Assembly (NCBI RefSeq): GCF_016031625.1 | Contig: NZ_JACCHP010000002.1 | Span: forward strand, 1-64,000 | Source: Bradyrhizobium agreste | Lineage (GTDB): Bacteria; Pseudomonadota; Alphaproteobacteria; Rhizobiales; Xanthobacteraceae | DNA: 64,000 bases | Direction: 5' to 3' | Shown: positions 43,460 to 51,409 of the stretch, in pieces | Layout: the number at the start of each line of letters is the position of its first letter | Numbering within the stretch: the first letter of the stretch is position 1 | Made by a program: the position numbers and the translations under genes | The notes under the pieces: model-generated | What the model was told of the DNA's origin: nothing | What the model saw: only the letters and a program-made list of their open reading frames with translations | Databases searched by the model: none

Positions 43460-43718
43460 ATCGCGCTGTCGCGTGGCGGCTGATCTCGCACCAGCCGCCG
43501 CGCGCCAGTCGGATTCCGCGACATATCGCTGCGCTGTTGCCGGCCGGCAAGCATCGCCGTGGCTTGCGCTTCTTAGCGAAGAACAAGCCACGTGGCCGCC
43601 CAGCTCGGCTGCGAGCATCCAACCAGAGCGTTCTCTTTTTGGTGCGCCGCCGTTCAACGCGGCACGAATGGCGCTCTTTCGCAAGCGTTGCCCGTAGACG
43701 TGCTACGCGCGCCGCATC
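43460..43718. other. Gene-free stretch before the GrlR-like remnant
   Basis: I see no supportable gene in this 259-bp stretch. The frames present are short, unrelated to known families and lack ribosome sites. It is followed directly by a decayed copy of the GrlR-like gene end. Confidence 0.4.
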
Positions 43719-43940
43719 AGCTTGAGCGAGGCTGTCAGCCGCAGGCTTCGCTTCCCGCAAGCGCGATGCCTTCGAGCTCGCCGCTGTCTTCCGTGCAGGT
43801 CCCGGAGAATCCGATCCCGACCTCGAGGCCGCCGAACACGGGGTTCTCGCCTTTCGCCGGCGTGTGCTCCTGGTTCAGCATCTCGCCCTTCCAGCGCCCG
43901 TCCGCCGAGGCATAGGAGCCGAGATAGTAGAAGAACGCAT
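43719..43940 (-). pseudogene. Fragment of a GrlR-like gene (3' end copy)
   Basis: This 222-bp segment repeats 46161-46383 in the same orientation. By eye I count about 8 substitutions and one missing C, roughly 96% identity. In the minus frame it encodes FFYYLGSYASADGRWKGEML, EHTPAKGENPVFGGLEVGIG and FSGTCTEDSGELEGIALAG before the frameshift. The N-terminal two-thirds of the gene are absent. It forms, with the intact gene, a direct repeat around the adenylate cyclase. Confidence 0.8.
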
Positions 43941-44074
43941 CAGCAGCGGCCTATCAGTCGGTCACATCCGGCTTCCCCAAACAGCAGACATTGGGCGAAA
44001 GCTCTCGTGATGTTCAGCTCAGCGGCCAATCGCGGACGTCCTAGTTTCGGCTCCGCCTACTGAGGCGGTGATGG

Positions 44075-45835
44075 TCATTCGGGCAGCCCAGCTCTCCTCA
44101 ATCCTTCTTGGTAGCGCGAGATGTCTTCGGCGCGTCGGTAAGGTCCTAAGAAATCCTTGAGATTCGAAAGACGCAAGGCGGGATTGAGCTGCCGCAGCCG
44201 CAGCAGGCATTGATGTGCTCGCTCCAATCGACCGGCCATTGCGCTGCTTGCAGCCGCTGCACGTAATGCAGGTTGAAAATCCTGATTATCCTGCAACGCC
44301 ATTGCTGCCCACGAGGCCGCCTCGTCGTAGCGACCAAGGAAGAAATGGGCGTGCGAGAGCCCCGCTCGCACTCCGCTAATTGAGGGATCGAGCGGGTTGA
44401 GGCGGATGGCACGTGCGAAGCGCTCGATCGCGACCTCCGGCTCGCCTAGCCAGTTTTTCACCCATCCACCCCAGAACCATGCCTCCGCCCAATTGGAATT
44501 GAATGCAAGCGCGCGGTCGATCAAGGCTGCCCCTTCCTCGAGATCGCGGACAACAAACGCTAACGTATATCCGCTCGCGGCGACGGCGATGACGTCGTCT
44601 TTTCCTAGCTCAACAGCCCTCTGCGTGAGCTTCTTCACTTTGGTAATTTCGCTGGTTGTGAATGAAATCCAGCCGTTCGTCTTCGCCCAGGCATAGCAAA
44701 GGGCAGCACGACCGTAAGCTGATGCAAACCCCGGGTCGAGCTTGATCACTTTATTGAATAGGCGTAACGCCTCTTCATTAGCTTGCCGATTCGTAATTCG
44801 ATAAGAGCTGGCTAACCCGCGCAAGTAGTGATCATAGGCATCAAGACTCTCGGTTGGGTTACGTTTGGCGCGCTCGATCTCGGCCTGCTCGACCGCCGGC
44901 GCGATTGCTCCGACAATGCTTTCGGTGACCTGATCCTGCAAATCGAAAATGTCGCCTAACCCTCCATCAAATCGATTTGCCCAAAGATGCGCGCCATTGG
45001 CAGTATCGACGAGCTGTCCGGTAATCCGCACTCGATTGGCAGCTTTACGAACGCTGCCTTCCAATACATACCGAACCCCAAGCTCGCGCCCGACTTGTTT
45101 CACATCGACGGCTCGCCCTTTGTAAGTGAAACTTGAATTGCGAGCGATCACGAACAGCGCTTTGAAGCGGGACAATGCGGTGATGATGTCCTCGACCATT
45201 CCATCAGCAAAGTAGTCCTGTTCGGGATCCCCGCTCATGTTTGTGAAAGGTAACACCGCAATGGACGGCTTGTCTGGTAGCGAAAGTGTGGGCCTTACCG
45301 ATGGGGTCCGCAGCCCAACCGCCGGTACTGCAATCCGGAAGACGCGCACCGGCCGAGCGATGTTCTTAAGCTGCCGCTCGCCAAGATCTTCGAAGGCCAG
45401 ATCTAGCCTGTCGCGCACCTGATCGTGCACGACTCTGCTCACGCAGATCCCATTGGCGCCGGCAAGAGTTTCGAGCCGAGCTGCAACGTTGACACCGTCA
45501 CCGTAAATGTCGTCGCCGTCGATGATGATGTCGCCGAGATTGATACCGATCCGGAACTCGACGCGATGGTCGTCCGGCACGTTACGGTTGCGATCCTGCA
45601 TGGCGCGCTGGACCTCCACGGCACATTGAACGGCTTCCACCACGCTTGGGAATTCGATCAGGAGACCGTCGCCGGCCGTCTTGACGATGCGGCCCTGGCG
45701 CTCGGTAATCTTCGGATCGATCAGCTCTCGTCGATGCGTTTTCAGAGCCGCCAAAGTCCCTGCCTCGTCACTGCCCATCAATCGGCTGTAACCGACTACG
45801 TCGGCGGCGATGATGGCTGCGAGCTTCCGGGTCAT
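44075..45835 (-). CDS. Class III adenylate/guanylate cyclase with TolB-like and TPR regions
   Basis: The 586-residue protein has an N-terminal class III cyclase domain (about 1-170): AAIIAADVVGYSRLM with the metal Asp at 12, KTAGDGLLIEF with the second near 55, and GDGVNVAARLE. A TolB/FlgO-like region follows (about 190-310: PSIAVLPFTNMSGDPEQDYF, LEGSVRKAANRVRITGQLVD), then TPR repeats to the end. It is predicted to be cytosolic and to make cAMP. This architecture is strongly expanded in Bradyrhizobium. It lies between the two GrlR-like copies. Confidence 0.92.
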   Translation of the reverse strand: MTRKLAAIIAADVVGYSRLMGSDEAGTLAALKTHRRELIDPKITERQGRIVKTAGDGLLIEFPSVVEAVQCAVEVQRAMQDRNRNVPDDHRVEFRIGINLGDIIIDGDDIYGDGVNVAARLETLAGANGICVSRVVHDQVRDRLDLAFEDLGERQLKNIARPVRVFRIAVPAVGLRTPSVRPTLSLPDKPSIAVLPFTNMSGDPEQDYFADGMVEDIITALSRFKALFVIARNSSFTYKGRAVDVKQVGRELGVRYVLEGSVRKAANRVRITGQLVDTANGAHLWANRFDGGLGDIFDLQDQVTESIVGAIAPAVEQAEIERAKRNPTESLDAYDHYLRGLASSYRITNRQANEEALRLFNKVIKLDPGFASAYGRAALCYAWAKTNGWISFTTSEITKVKKLTQRAVELGKDDVIAVAASGYTLAFVVRDLEEGAALIDRALAFNSNWAEAWFWGGWVKNWLGEPEVAIERFARAIRLNPLDPSISGVRAGLSHAHFFLGRYDEAASWAAMALQDNQDFQPALRAAAASSAMAGRLERAHQCLLRLRQLNPALRLSNLKDFLGPYRRAEDISRYQEGLRRAGLPE

Positions 45836-46144
45836 GCCAATGCCCGTTCCAGTTCGAGCGCTTAGGCAGTCGAGACTACCTCATGAAACGTCGACGGTCA
45901 TCTGGCCCTAGCTGGCGACACCCCAGAAATGCCGGTTCCGCGGCCACCGGCAGCTTTCGATTTGGGAGATCGCCTCCTTCGCGTAAATCGCGTCGTTTGG
46001 CTCCCGAGTGAATTGGTCTACCCTGACGACCAGGCCATTTCGGAGCTGCTCTTGATTTCGCTAACGAGGCACATGCGGGCGCGGCGAGGCGCGAGGTCTG
46101 CTTCAATTCACGAAGCGGACACCCGATGCCAATGAGTGTGCGCC
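45836..46144. other. 309-bp stretch without a supported gene
   Basis: A 68-codon plus-strand frame (45929-46135) has no ribosome site and no recognised family. The 5' part (45836-45900) is the leader and promoter of the cyclase gene. Nothing else is evident. Confidence 0.35.
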
Positions 46145-46849
46145 CTACGCCTTTCGCAGCAGCTTGAGCGATGCTGTCAGCCGCAGGCTTCGCTTCCCCG
46201 CAAGCGCGATGCCTTCGAGCTCGCCGCTGTCTTCCGTGCAGGTTCCTGAAAATCCGATGCCGACCTCGAGGCCGCCGAACACGGGGTTCTCGCCTTTTGC
46301 CGGCGTGTGCTCCTGGTTCAGCATCTCGCCCTTCCAGCGCCCGTCCGCCGAGGCATAGGCGCCGAGATAGTAGAAGAAGGCATCGCCGCCGAGGATGCGC
46401 CCGTCGATCAGCAGCATCACGCCGGACAGTCCGGCCTCGACGCCGTCGAGCGCGCTCAGCTTCATGCCATAGAGCCCGTTGGCGATGCCGCCCGGTCCGA
46501 CCTTCCCGCTCGGCGGCAACCCCTCGTCGTCGAGGCGGGTGAGGTTGGCCCAGAACCTGGCGCCCGGCATGGTGTCCGCGCCGCCCTCGAGACGGATCTG
46601 GTTGCCGTAGAGCCGGCCGCGCGCCCCGATCGAGGCGACGTCGGCGCCCATCAGCGGCTTGTAGCTGGGGTCGAGGTTGTGCCGCTCGGTGATGACCTCT
46701 GCGACAATCTCGCCGTCGCGCTCGACATAGGTGCCGAGATGCGCAAAGCCCGAATTGCCGCCCAGCATCCTGCCGTCGTGCAGGCACATGATGCTGCAAC
46801 CGAACGCATCGTTGACGCCGTATTCAACCTTGTAGAGCCCGTCCAGCAA
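46145..46849 (-). CDS. GrlR-family regulatory protein, two-repeat form
   Basis: The 234-residue protein consists of two GrlR-like beta-barrel repeats. Repeat 1 has GLYKVEYGVNDAFGCSIMCL and GRMLGGNSGFAHLGTY. Repeat 2 has GLYGMKLSALDGVEAGLSGV and GRILGGDAFFYYLGAY. GrlR in pathogenic E. coli is a one-repeat repressor of the type III secretion activator GrlA. No T3SS genes are present here. The start is TTG 46849 preceded by AGGA. It has a paralogue at 48236-48937 and a 3' fragment at 43719-43940. Confidence 0.82.
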   Translation of the reverse strand: MLDGLYKVEYGVNDAFGCSIMCLHDGRMLGGNSGFAHLGTYVERDGEIVAEVITERHNLDPSYKPLMGADVASIGARGRLYGNQIRLEGGADTMPGARFWANLTRLDDEGLPPSGKVGPGGIANGLYGMKLSALDGVEAGLSGVMLLIDGRILGGDAFFYYLGAYASADGRWKGEMLNQEHTPAKGENPVFGGLEVGIGFSGTCTEDSGELEGIALAGKRSLRLTASLKLLRKA

Positions 46850-46977
46850 CGTCCTGAACCCGCAAAACCGGAAATGAATTGCGGGCTACCTAGCATCGTC
46901 GCCGCGGCGAAACCACCGGCTTTTCCGCGCATCACCGCCCGGGGGCCTCCGCCCGCCATGATGCCATTATGCCCCTG

Positions 46978-46996
46978 TTTTGCCCGACGGGTCAAA
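46978..46996 (+). repeat. Short dispersed repeat, copy 2 (TTTTGCCYGACGGGTCAAA)
   Basis: It matches copy 1 at 914-932 with a single mismatch and a similar CATGATGCCATT block just upstream. It sits in the 255-bp gene-free stretch between the GrlR-like gene and the small gene at 47105. Confidence 0.5.
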
Positions 46997-47104
46997 CCCC
47001 ACTTCGTAAAATCCGCAGTCAATGATTTCAGGGACTTGGCTCCTGTGCATGGGGTTGTTTTTCGACTTTTTATGTCCGGCCCTGCGGAAAGGGGCCTTCA
47101 CGCC

Positions 47105-47254
47105 TCAGTGACGCTTGAAATACTGCACCTCGCGCTCGTGCTTCTCGGCGGCCGCACGGCTCTTGAACGTGCCGAGGTTACGGCGCTTGCCGGTCTTCGG
47201 ATTCACCTTGCGTGAATAGAGGCGGTATTCGCCCGATGCCAGTTTGCGGATCAT
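47105..47254 (-). CDS. Small conserved basic protein (49 residues)
   Basis: The 49-residue protein starts MIRKLASGEYRLYSRKVNPK and continues TGKRRNLGTFKSRAAAEKHE, ending REVQYFKRH. This small Lys/Arg-rich protein is widely conserved in proteobacteria (strand-strand-helix, reminiscent of an AP2/integrase-arm fold) but is uncharacterised. GGAG lies 7 nt before ATG 47254. The longer frame to 47365 would overlap the Sel1 gene. Confidence 0.75.
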   Translation of the reverse strand: MIRKLASGEYRLYSRKVNPKTGKRRNLGTFKSRAAAEKHEREVQYFKRH

Positions 47255-47355
47255 GATCGCGCTCCGTTTCGTCTGGATGTCAACGGCGTCCGCGCGAGCC
47301 GGGTTCCGTCGAATCGTGGCTCTGTTCGTGAGCCACTGCGCGACCGCGATGGCGT

Positions 47356-48177
47356 TCAGAAGCACAGCGTGGTGACCAGCTTGCCCTGCTTGTCCTTGAT
47401 GGCATAGGGGCAGCGAATGCGCTCCAGCGCTTTCTTGGCGTCCTCGTCGCCGAGCGCAGCGGCGCGCTCGTAATAGGCCTTGGCGGCGTCCTTGTCCTTC
47501 GCACCGCCGCGGCCGCCTTCCGCGAAGGCGCCCATCCGCTCCAGCGCGCCGGGATGGTTTTGGGCCGCCGCCTTCTCGAACAAGGCGCGCGCCGCAACGT
47601 CGTCCTTGTCGCCGCCGGAGCCTTCGGACAGCATCAGGCCGAGCTGGTACTGCGCCTCCGCGTTGGTCTCGGCAGCCTTGCCGAGCAGCGCGCGCGCCTG
47701 GGCGGGGTCGGCCGGCGCCGCGCCGCCTGCAGCGCCGAGCGCGGCAAGGTTACTGACCCCGCGGGGGTTGCCGGCCTGCGCCGCCTTCTCGAACAGCTTT
47801 CGCGCTTGCGCTTCGTCCTTCGCGACGCCCGAGCCGGTGGCGTAGGTAACACCGAGCTCGACCATCGCCGCACTCGATCCCTTGTCGGCGGCCTTGCGCC
47901 AGGCCGCGATCGACTCTGCCGTCTGCCGGTTCGCCGCGTAGGCGCGCCCGAGCTCGAACATCGCGCGGCGCGAGGCGTTTGCCGCCTGCCTGCAGAACTT
48001 GATCGCGGTTACGATGTCGGCGGAAGCGATCTCCGCGACGCCCTTCACGTCGGCCGGCTTGTCGGGATCGCTGGGATCGGCGGCGAGGCGGTCGCACAAG
48101 ACGAGATCGGCCGATTGCGCCTGCGCCGTCAGGGGCGCGGCGAGCGCCAGAAGCATGGTAAGGAGGAAAGTCCGCAT
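47356..48177 (-). CDS. Secreted Sel1-like repeat protein
   Basis: The 273-residue exported protein has a signal peptide (MRTFLLTMLLALAAPLTAQA). About five Sel1-like repeats follow, for example AMFELGRAYAANRQTAESIA, AMVELGVTYATGSGVAKDEA and AQYQLGLMLSEGSGGDKDDV. Cysteines at the start of the mature chain and at the C terminus (IRCPYA, TTLCF) may pair. Sel1 proteins mediate protein-protein contacts. It lies 58 bp downstream of a GrlR-like gene in the same direction, so cotranscription is possible. Confidence 0.85.
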   Translation of the reverse strand: MRTFLLTMLLALAAPLTAQAQSADLVLCDRLAADPSDPDKPADVKGVAEIASADIVTAIKFCRQAANASRRAMFELGRAYAANRQTAESIAAWRKAADKGSSAAMVELGVTYATGSGVAKDEAQARKLFEKAAQAGNPRGVSNLAALGAAGGAAPADPAQARALLGKAAETNAEAQYQLGLMLSEGSGGDKDDVAARALFEKAAAQNHPGALERMGAFAEGGRGGAKDKDAAKAYYERAAALGDEDAKKALERIRCPYAIKDKQGKLVTTLCF

Positions 48178-48235
48178 GATCGTCACGTTGCGTCTGTGGC
48201 CCGGCAAATTCAAGGCTCGAGTCGGCTCACGTGGC

Positions 48236-48937
48236 TCAGGCGCGATGCAACAGCTTGAGCGCTGCGGTCAGGCGCAAGGATCGCTTGCCGGCCAGCGCTG
48301 TTGCCTCCAGCACCGCCTGCTCCGCGTCGTAGCTGCCGGAGAAGCCGATGCCGACCTCGTGGCCGCCGAAGATCGGATCGTCCTTGGCCGGCGTGTGCTC
48401 CTGGTTGAGGATCTGGCCCTTCCAGCGCCCCTTCGCGGCGGTGTAGCTGCCGAGATAATAGAAGGCCGCATCGCCGCCGAGGATGCGGCCCTGGTTCAGC
48501 AGCATCACCCCGGTGAGTCCCCCGTCAAGGCCGTCGAGCATGCGCAGGTGGATGGAGTAGAGACCGTCGCTGATGCCACCTTCGCCGACGCCGCCGGCGA
48601 TCGGCACCTCCTCGTCGGTGATCGGCGTCATCAGCGACTGAAACGGCACGCCTGGCAGCTCCTTGAGCTCGCCCTTGAAGCGATAGAGATCGCCGTCGGC
48701 CCAGCCCTTCGCGATCAGGGTTGCATCGTCGGTGCCCGCCATGGCGCGGTAGCTTGGATCGGGGTTATGGCGGACGGTCTTGATCACGACGTCGACGCCG
48801 CTGTCGGTCTTCTCGTAGGTGCCGATATGGGCGAAGGCCGAATTGCCGCCGAGCATCTTGCCGTTGCCGGCATGCATCACGCTGCGGCCGACGGCATCGC
48901 CGAGCTGAAATCTCACCTTGTAGAAGCCTTCAATCAC
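48236..48937 (-). CDS. GrlR-family regulatory protein, paralogue
   Basis: The 233-residue protein starts (GTG) VIEGFYKVRFQLGDAVGRSV and has two GrlR-like repeats with GKMLGGNSAFAHIGTYEKTD and GRILGGDAAFYYLGSYTAAK. Its C-terminal part EHTPAKDDPIFGGHEVGIGF is nearly identical in pattern to the neighbour at 46145-46849. GTG 48937 aligns with the TTG start of that paralogue. The frame to 49003 adds unrelated residues. The role is unknown; regulation of an export or envelope process is a guess from the family name. Confidence 0.8.
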   Translation of the reverse strand: MIEGFYKVRFQLGDAVGRSVMHAGNGKMLGGNSAFAHIGTYEKTDSGVDVVIKTVRHNPDPSYRAMAGTDDATLIAKGWADGDLYRFKGELKELPGVPFQSLMTPITDEEVPIAGGVGEGGISDGLYSIHLRMLDGLDGGLTGVMLLNQGRILGGDAAFYYLGSYTAAKGRWKGQILNQEHTPAKDDPIFGGHEVGIGFSGSYDAEQAVLEATALAGKRSLRLTAALKLLHRA

Positions 48938-49044
48938 CAGCCGTGTCCCCGGCCCTGCGCGCGTCCGGATGCACTCTATCCCGCTTTCGACGGCGATGGA
49001 CAAGTTTCGCAGCGCCCGGGCCGGCCACAGCTGTCATCGAAATG

Positions 49045-49078
49045 CAAAAATCCGCCGGAGCTTTCGCTCCGGCGGATT
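49045..49078 (-). terminator. Rho-independent terminator of glnII
   Basis: A perfect 13-bp stem (AATCCGCCGGAGC with GCTCCGGCGGATT, TTTC loop) lies 45 bp after the glnII stop. On the minus strand it is followed by a TTTTT run. Confidence 0.9.
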
Positions 49079-49122
49079 GTGAGCCAACCCGGGCCAGCCC
49101 CCCAGCCCGGGCCGGGAGGATC

Positions 49123-50157
49123 TTAGGCCGCGGCCTTCTTGTCGGTCGGCACGGACGAGATCGTCTTCAGGATCTGCGAGGCGATCTGGTAGGGGTCGCC
49201 TTGCGAGTTCGGACGGCGGTCTTCCAGATAGCCCTTGTAGCCGTTGTTGACGAAGGAGTGCGGAACGCGGATCGAGGCGCCGCGATCGGCAACGCCGTAG
49301 CTGAACTTGTTCCACGGCGCGGTCTCGTGCTTGCCGGTCAGACGCTTGTCGTTGTCCGGGCCGTAGACGGCGATGTGGTCCATCAGGTTCTTCTCGAAGG
49401 CCGCCATCAGCGCCTCGAAATATTCCTTGCCGCCGACTTCGCGCATATAGGCGGTCGAGAAGTTGGCGTGCATGCCCGAGCCGTTCCAGTCGGTGTCGCC
49501 GAGCGGCTTGCAGTGGAATTCGATGTCGATGCCGTACTTCTCGGTGAGGCGCAGCATCAGGTAGCGGGCCATCCACATCTGGTCGGCAGCGGTCTTGGAG
49601 CCCTTGCCGAAGATCTGGAATTCCCACTGGCCCTTGGCGACTTCCGCGTTGATGCCTTCATGGTTGATGCCGGCAGCGAGGCAGAGGTCGAGATGCTCTT
49701 CGACGATCTTGCGGGCGACGTCGCCGACGTTCGAGTAGCCGACGCCGGTGTAGTACGGCCCCTGCGGTGCCGGATAGCCGGCATCGGGGAAGCCGAGCGG
49801 ACGGCCGTTCTTGTAGAAGAAGTACTCCTGCTCGAAGCCGAACCAGGCGCCGGGGTCGTCCAGGATGGTGGCGCGCTTGTTGGACGGATGCGGGGTCTTG
49901 CCGTCGGGCATCATGACTTCGCACATCACCAGCACACCGTTGGTGCGCGCACCGTCCGGGAACACGGCGACGGGCTTCAGCACGCAATCGGAGCTGTGGC
50001 CTTCGGCCTGCTGGGTGGAAGAGCCGTCGAAGCCCCAGAGCGGGAGCTGCTCGAGCGTCGGGAACGACGCGAATTCCTTGATCTGAGTTTTGCCGCGCAA
50101 ATTCGGAGTCGGCGTATATCCGTCGAGCCAGATGTACTCGAGCTTGTACTTGGTCAT
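49123..50157 (-). CDS. glnII: Glutamine synthetase type II
   Basis: The 344-residue enzyme (the usual rhizobial GSII length) makes glutamine from glutamate, ammonia and ATP. It has the eukaryote-like GSII features: YIWLDG at the N terminus, LWGFDGSSTQQAEGHSSD, WFGFEQEYFF with active-site Glu, INAEVAKGQWEFQIFGKG, the ATP loop DTDWNGSGMHANFST and ASIRVPHSFV. ATG 50157 is preceded by GAGG. A sigma-54 promoter lies about 90 bp upstream, so NtrC-dependent induction under nitrogen limitation is expected, as known for glnII of B. japonicum. Confidence 0.97.
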   Translation of the reverse strand: MTKYKLEYIWLDGYTPTPNLRGKTQIKEFASFPTLEQLPLWGFDGSSTQQAEGHSSDCVLKPVAVFPDGARTNGVLVMCEVMMPDGKTPHPSNKRATILDDPGAWFGFEQEYFFYKNGRPLGFPDAGYPAPQGPYYTGVGYSNVGDVARKIVEEHLDLCLAAGINHEGINAEVAKGQWEFQIFGKGSKTAADQMWMARYLMLRLTEKYGIDIEFHCKPLGDTDWNGSGMHANFSTAYMREVGGKEYFEALMAAFEKNLMDHIAVYGPDNDKRLTGKHETAPWNKFSYGVADRGASIRVPHSFVNNGYKGYLEDRRPNSQGDPYQIASQILKTISSVPTDKKAAA

Positions 50158-50244
50158 TGAGCCTCTCTGTAGATGATGCGAAAGGTTGGGGGCCCGGGAG
50201 GCCCCCGCACGTTTGTACCCGGCCATCATCGGCCGGCGCTTCCC

Positions 50245-50261
50245 AAGCATTTCGCGTGCCA
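50245..50261 (-). promoter_or_regulatory. Sigma-54 (-24/-12) promoter of glnII
   Basis: On the minus strand the sequence TGGCACGCGAAATGCTT has GG at -24 and GC at -12 with exactly 10 bp between, matching TGGCACG-N4-TTGCW except for one base in the -12 block. It lies 88 bp before the glnII start codon, giving a leader of about 75-80 nt. Confidence 0.85.
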
Positions 50262-50696
50262 AAAGGCCGCACTACGGGCGGTTTTCCACCGCTTCCCGCT
50301 CCTCCTCGCCGCGGACGAGCCCTGCACGCCACCATGCGTCATAGCCGCGCACCCTGACGTGAAGCTGCACTGCAAAGATCCTGCTGAAATCGCCCGATTC
50401 AGAAGCAGCGGACGCCACCCCGTGCATTGCCGATGAAACGCGCATCAACCTCCGGCAACTTTCGCAAACTCCCCCACCCCTCCCCAGCAACCTTCGGAAT
50501 GGCCCACGCGTTGGTCAGCAGCAGCGTGCCTTGGAGGATGCAGAAGGCTGCCTGCCTACAAATTGGGCGGAAACTGATTTCCTTTTCAGCACTTTCCAAT
50601 CCGGAATGCGCGGCCGATATGGGGATTCCAGTAACCACAATCGAACGAGTCGGGCGCACCATGGAGGCCAAGGCGCTTCGACCAAGGAGAATCGCA
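50262..50696. promoter_or_regulatory. Divergent control region between glnII and the GstI-like gene
   Basis: This 435-bp region upstream of the sigma-54 promoter contains no convincing gene. A long plus-strand frame from 50427 lacks a ribosome site until ATG 50697. NtrC-binding sites for glnII are expected here, but I cannot identify a good TGCAC-type dyad with certainty. Confidence 0.5.
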
Positions 50697-50900
50697 ATGA
50701 TGAACAATGGTCTGAGTCACGGATCTGCAAAGATCTACCAATTCCCCGTCGGCGGCCGTGCGGCCCTCGCCGGACGCCGCTACGGTGAGACCCGCCTGCC
50801 CGCCGACCAGGCTTCGCTGCCCGCGAACGTGTCGACCTGCAGCGACAGCTGGTATCACCAGGACGCGGTCGACGAAGCCAAGCCCAAATGGGAACGCTGA
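50697..50900 (+). CDS. DUF2735 family small protein, GstI-like candidate
   Basis: The 67-residue protein starts MMNNGLSHGSAKIYQFPVGG and continues RAALAGRRYGETRLPADQ, the DUF2735 signature. The C-terminal part contains SDSWYHQDAV. AAGGAG lies 7 nt before ATG 50697. It is transcribed divergently from glnII, the position and size of gstI in Rhizobium leguminosarum, whose 63-residue product inhibits GlnII translation. That identity is inferred from position and size; I did not compare sequences. A strong terminator follows. Confidence 0.78.
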   Translation: MMNNGLSHGSAKIYQFPVGGRAALAGRRYGETRLPADQASLPANVSTCSDSWYHQDAVDEAKPKWER

Positions 50901-50954
50901 TGCCGGCTACGGGTCTGACAACGCCGGGCTTGCGCAAGCGGCCGGTGACAGTTT

Positions 50955-50992
50955 GAAAAAGGGTCGAAACAACGGCGTTTCGGCCCTTTTTG
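50955..50992 (+). terminator. Terminator of the GstI-like gene (bidirectional)
   Basis: The stem AAAGGGTCGAAAC / GTTTCGGCCCTTT (50958-50970 with 50977-50989, one G-T pair) is followed by TTTTTGA. It is flanked by AAAAA upstream, so it can also end the convergent MliC-like gene. Confidence 0.88.
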
Positions 50993-51011
50993 ATTCCAGG
51001 TGCGCTCCCGC

Positions 51012-51338
51012 CTAGATCCCGGGCTTTTCGACCACCGCGCATGCGGTAACCGGCCGATTCAGATGCTTGACCGTTGCAGGTCCGGTCTTGGGAATCCTCA
51101 GCGTGACTCCCGCCCCCGAATAGCGCGCTCCCGAAACCGCCAGCCGTTTGGCGAGCGTAACGGGCTCACCATCGATCTGGAGGAAGGCGCGCTTGTCGTA
51201 GTCATAAAACCCGACGATGAACTGCGTACCATCGGCGCAGCGGTAGGTTTGGAAGGTCTGCGCATCGGCCTGCCGCGCACCCGGCAATGCGCCCACCAGC
51301 ATACTGACCGTCAAAACAATGGCCTTGTGCCGGCCCAT
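51012..51338 (-). CDS. MliC-like lysozyme-inhibitor domain protein
   Basis: The 108-residue exported protein has a signal peptide (MGRHKAIVLTVSMLVGALPG, cut near ADA). A MliC-type beta-barrel follows: YRCADGTQFIVGFYDYDKRA, LAVSGARYSGAGVTLRI, and the last strand with TACAVVEK. The Cys pair (RC and AC) and SG-x-RY match the family. MliC proteins protect the periplasmic wall from c-type lysozyme. No lipobox is seen, so it is probably soluble. GGGGG precedes ATG 51338. Confidence 0.75.
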   Translation of the reverse strand: MGRHKAIVLTVSMLVGALPGARQADAQTFQTYRCADGTQFIVGFYDYDKRAFLQIDGEPVTLAKRLAVSGARYSGAGVTLRIPKTGPATVKHLNRPVTACAVVEKPGI

Positions 51339-51409
51339 GATCGCCCCCTGTAATAGACCGCAAGGACGCCAAACGTGCATCCGGTGGAACCATAACCCAA
51401 GCTGATCCC

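Noticed and set aside
43560..44060. Several short plus-strand frames between the AELPTYE gene and the cyclase
   Set aside because: They run antisense through the GrlR-like remnant and have no independent support.
50427..50696. N-terminal extension of the DUF2735 gene into the glnII control region
   Set aside because: The extension has no ribosome site and unrelated residues; ATG 50697 has AAGGAG and begins the conserved part.
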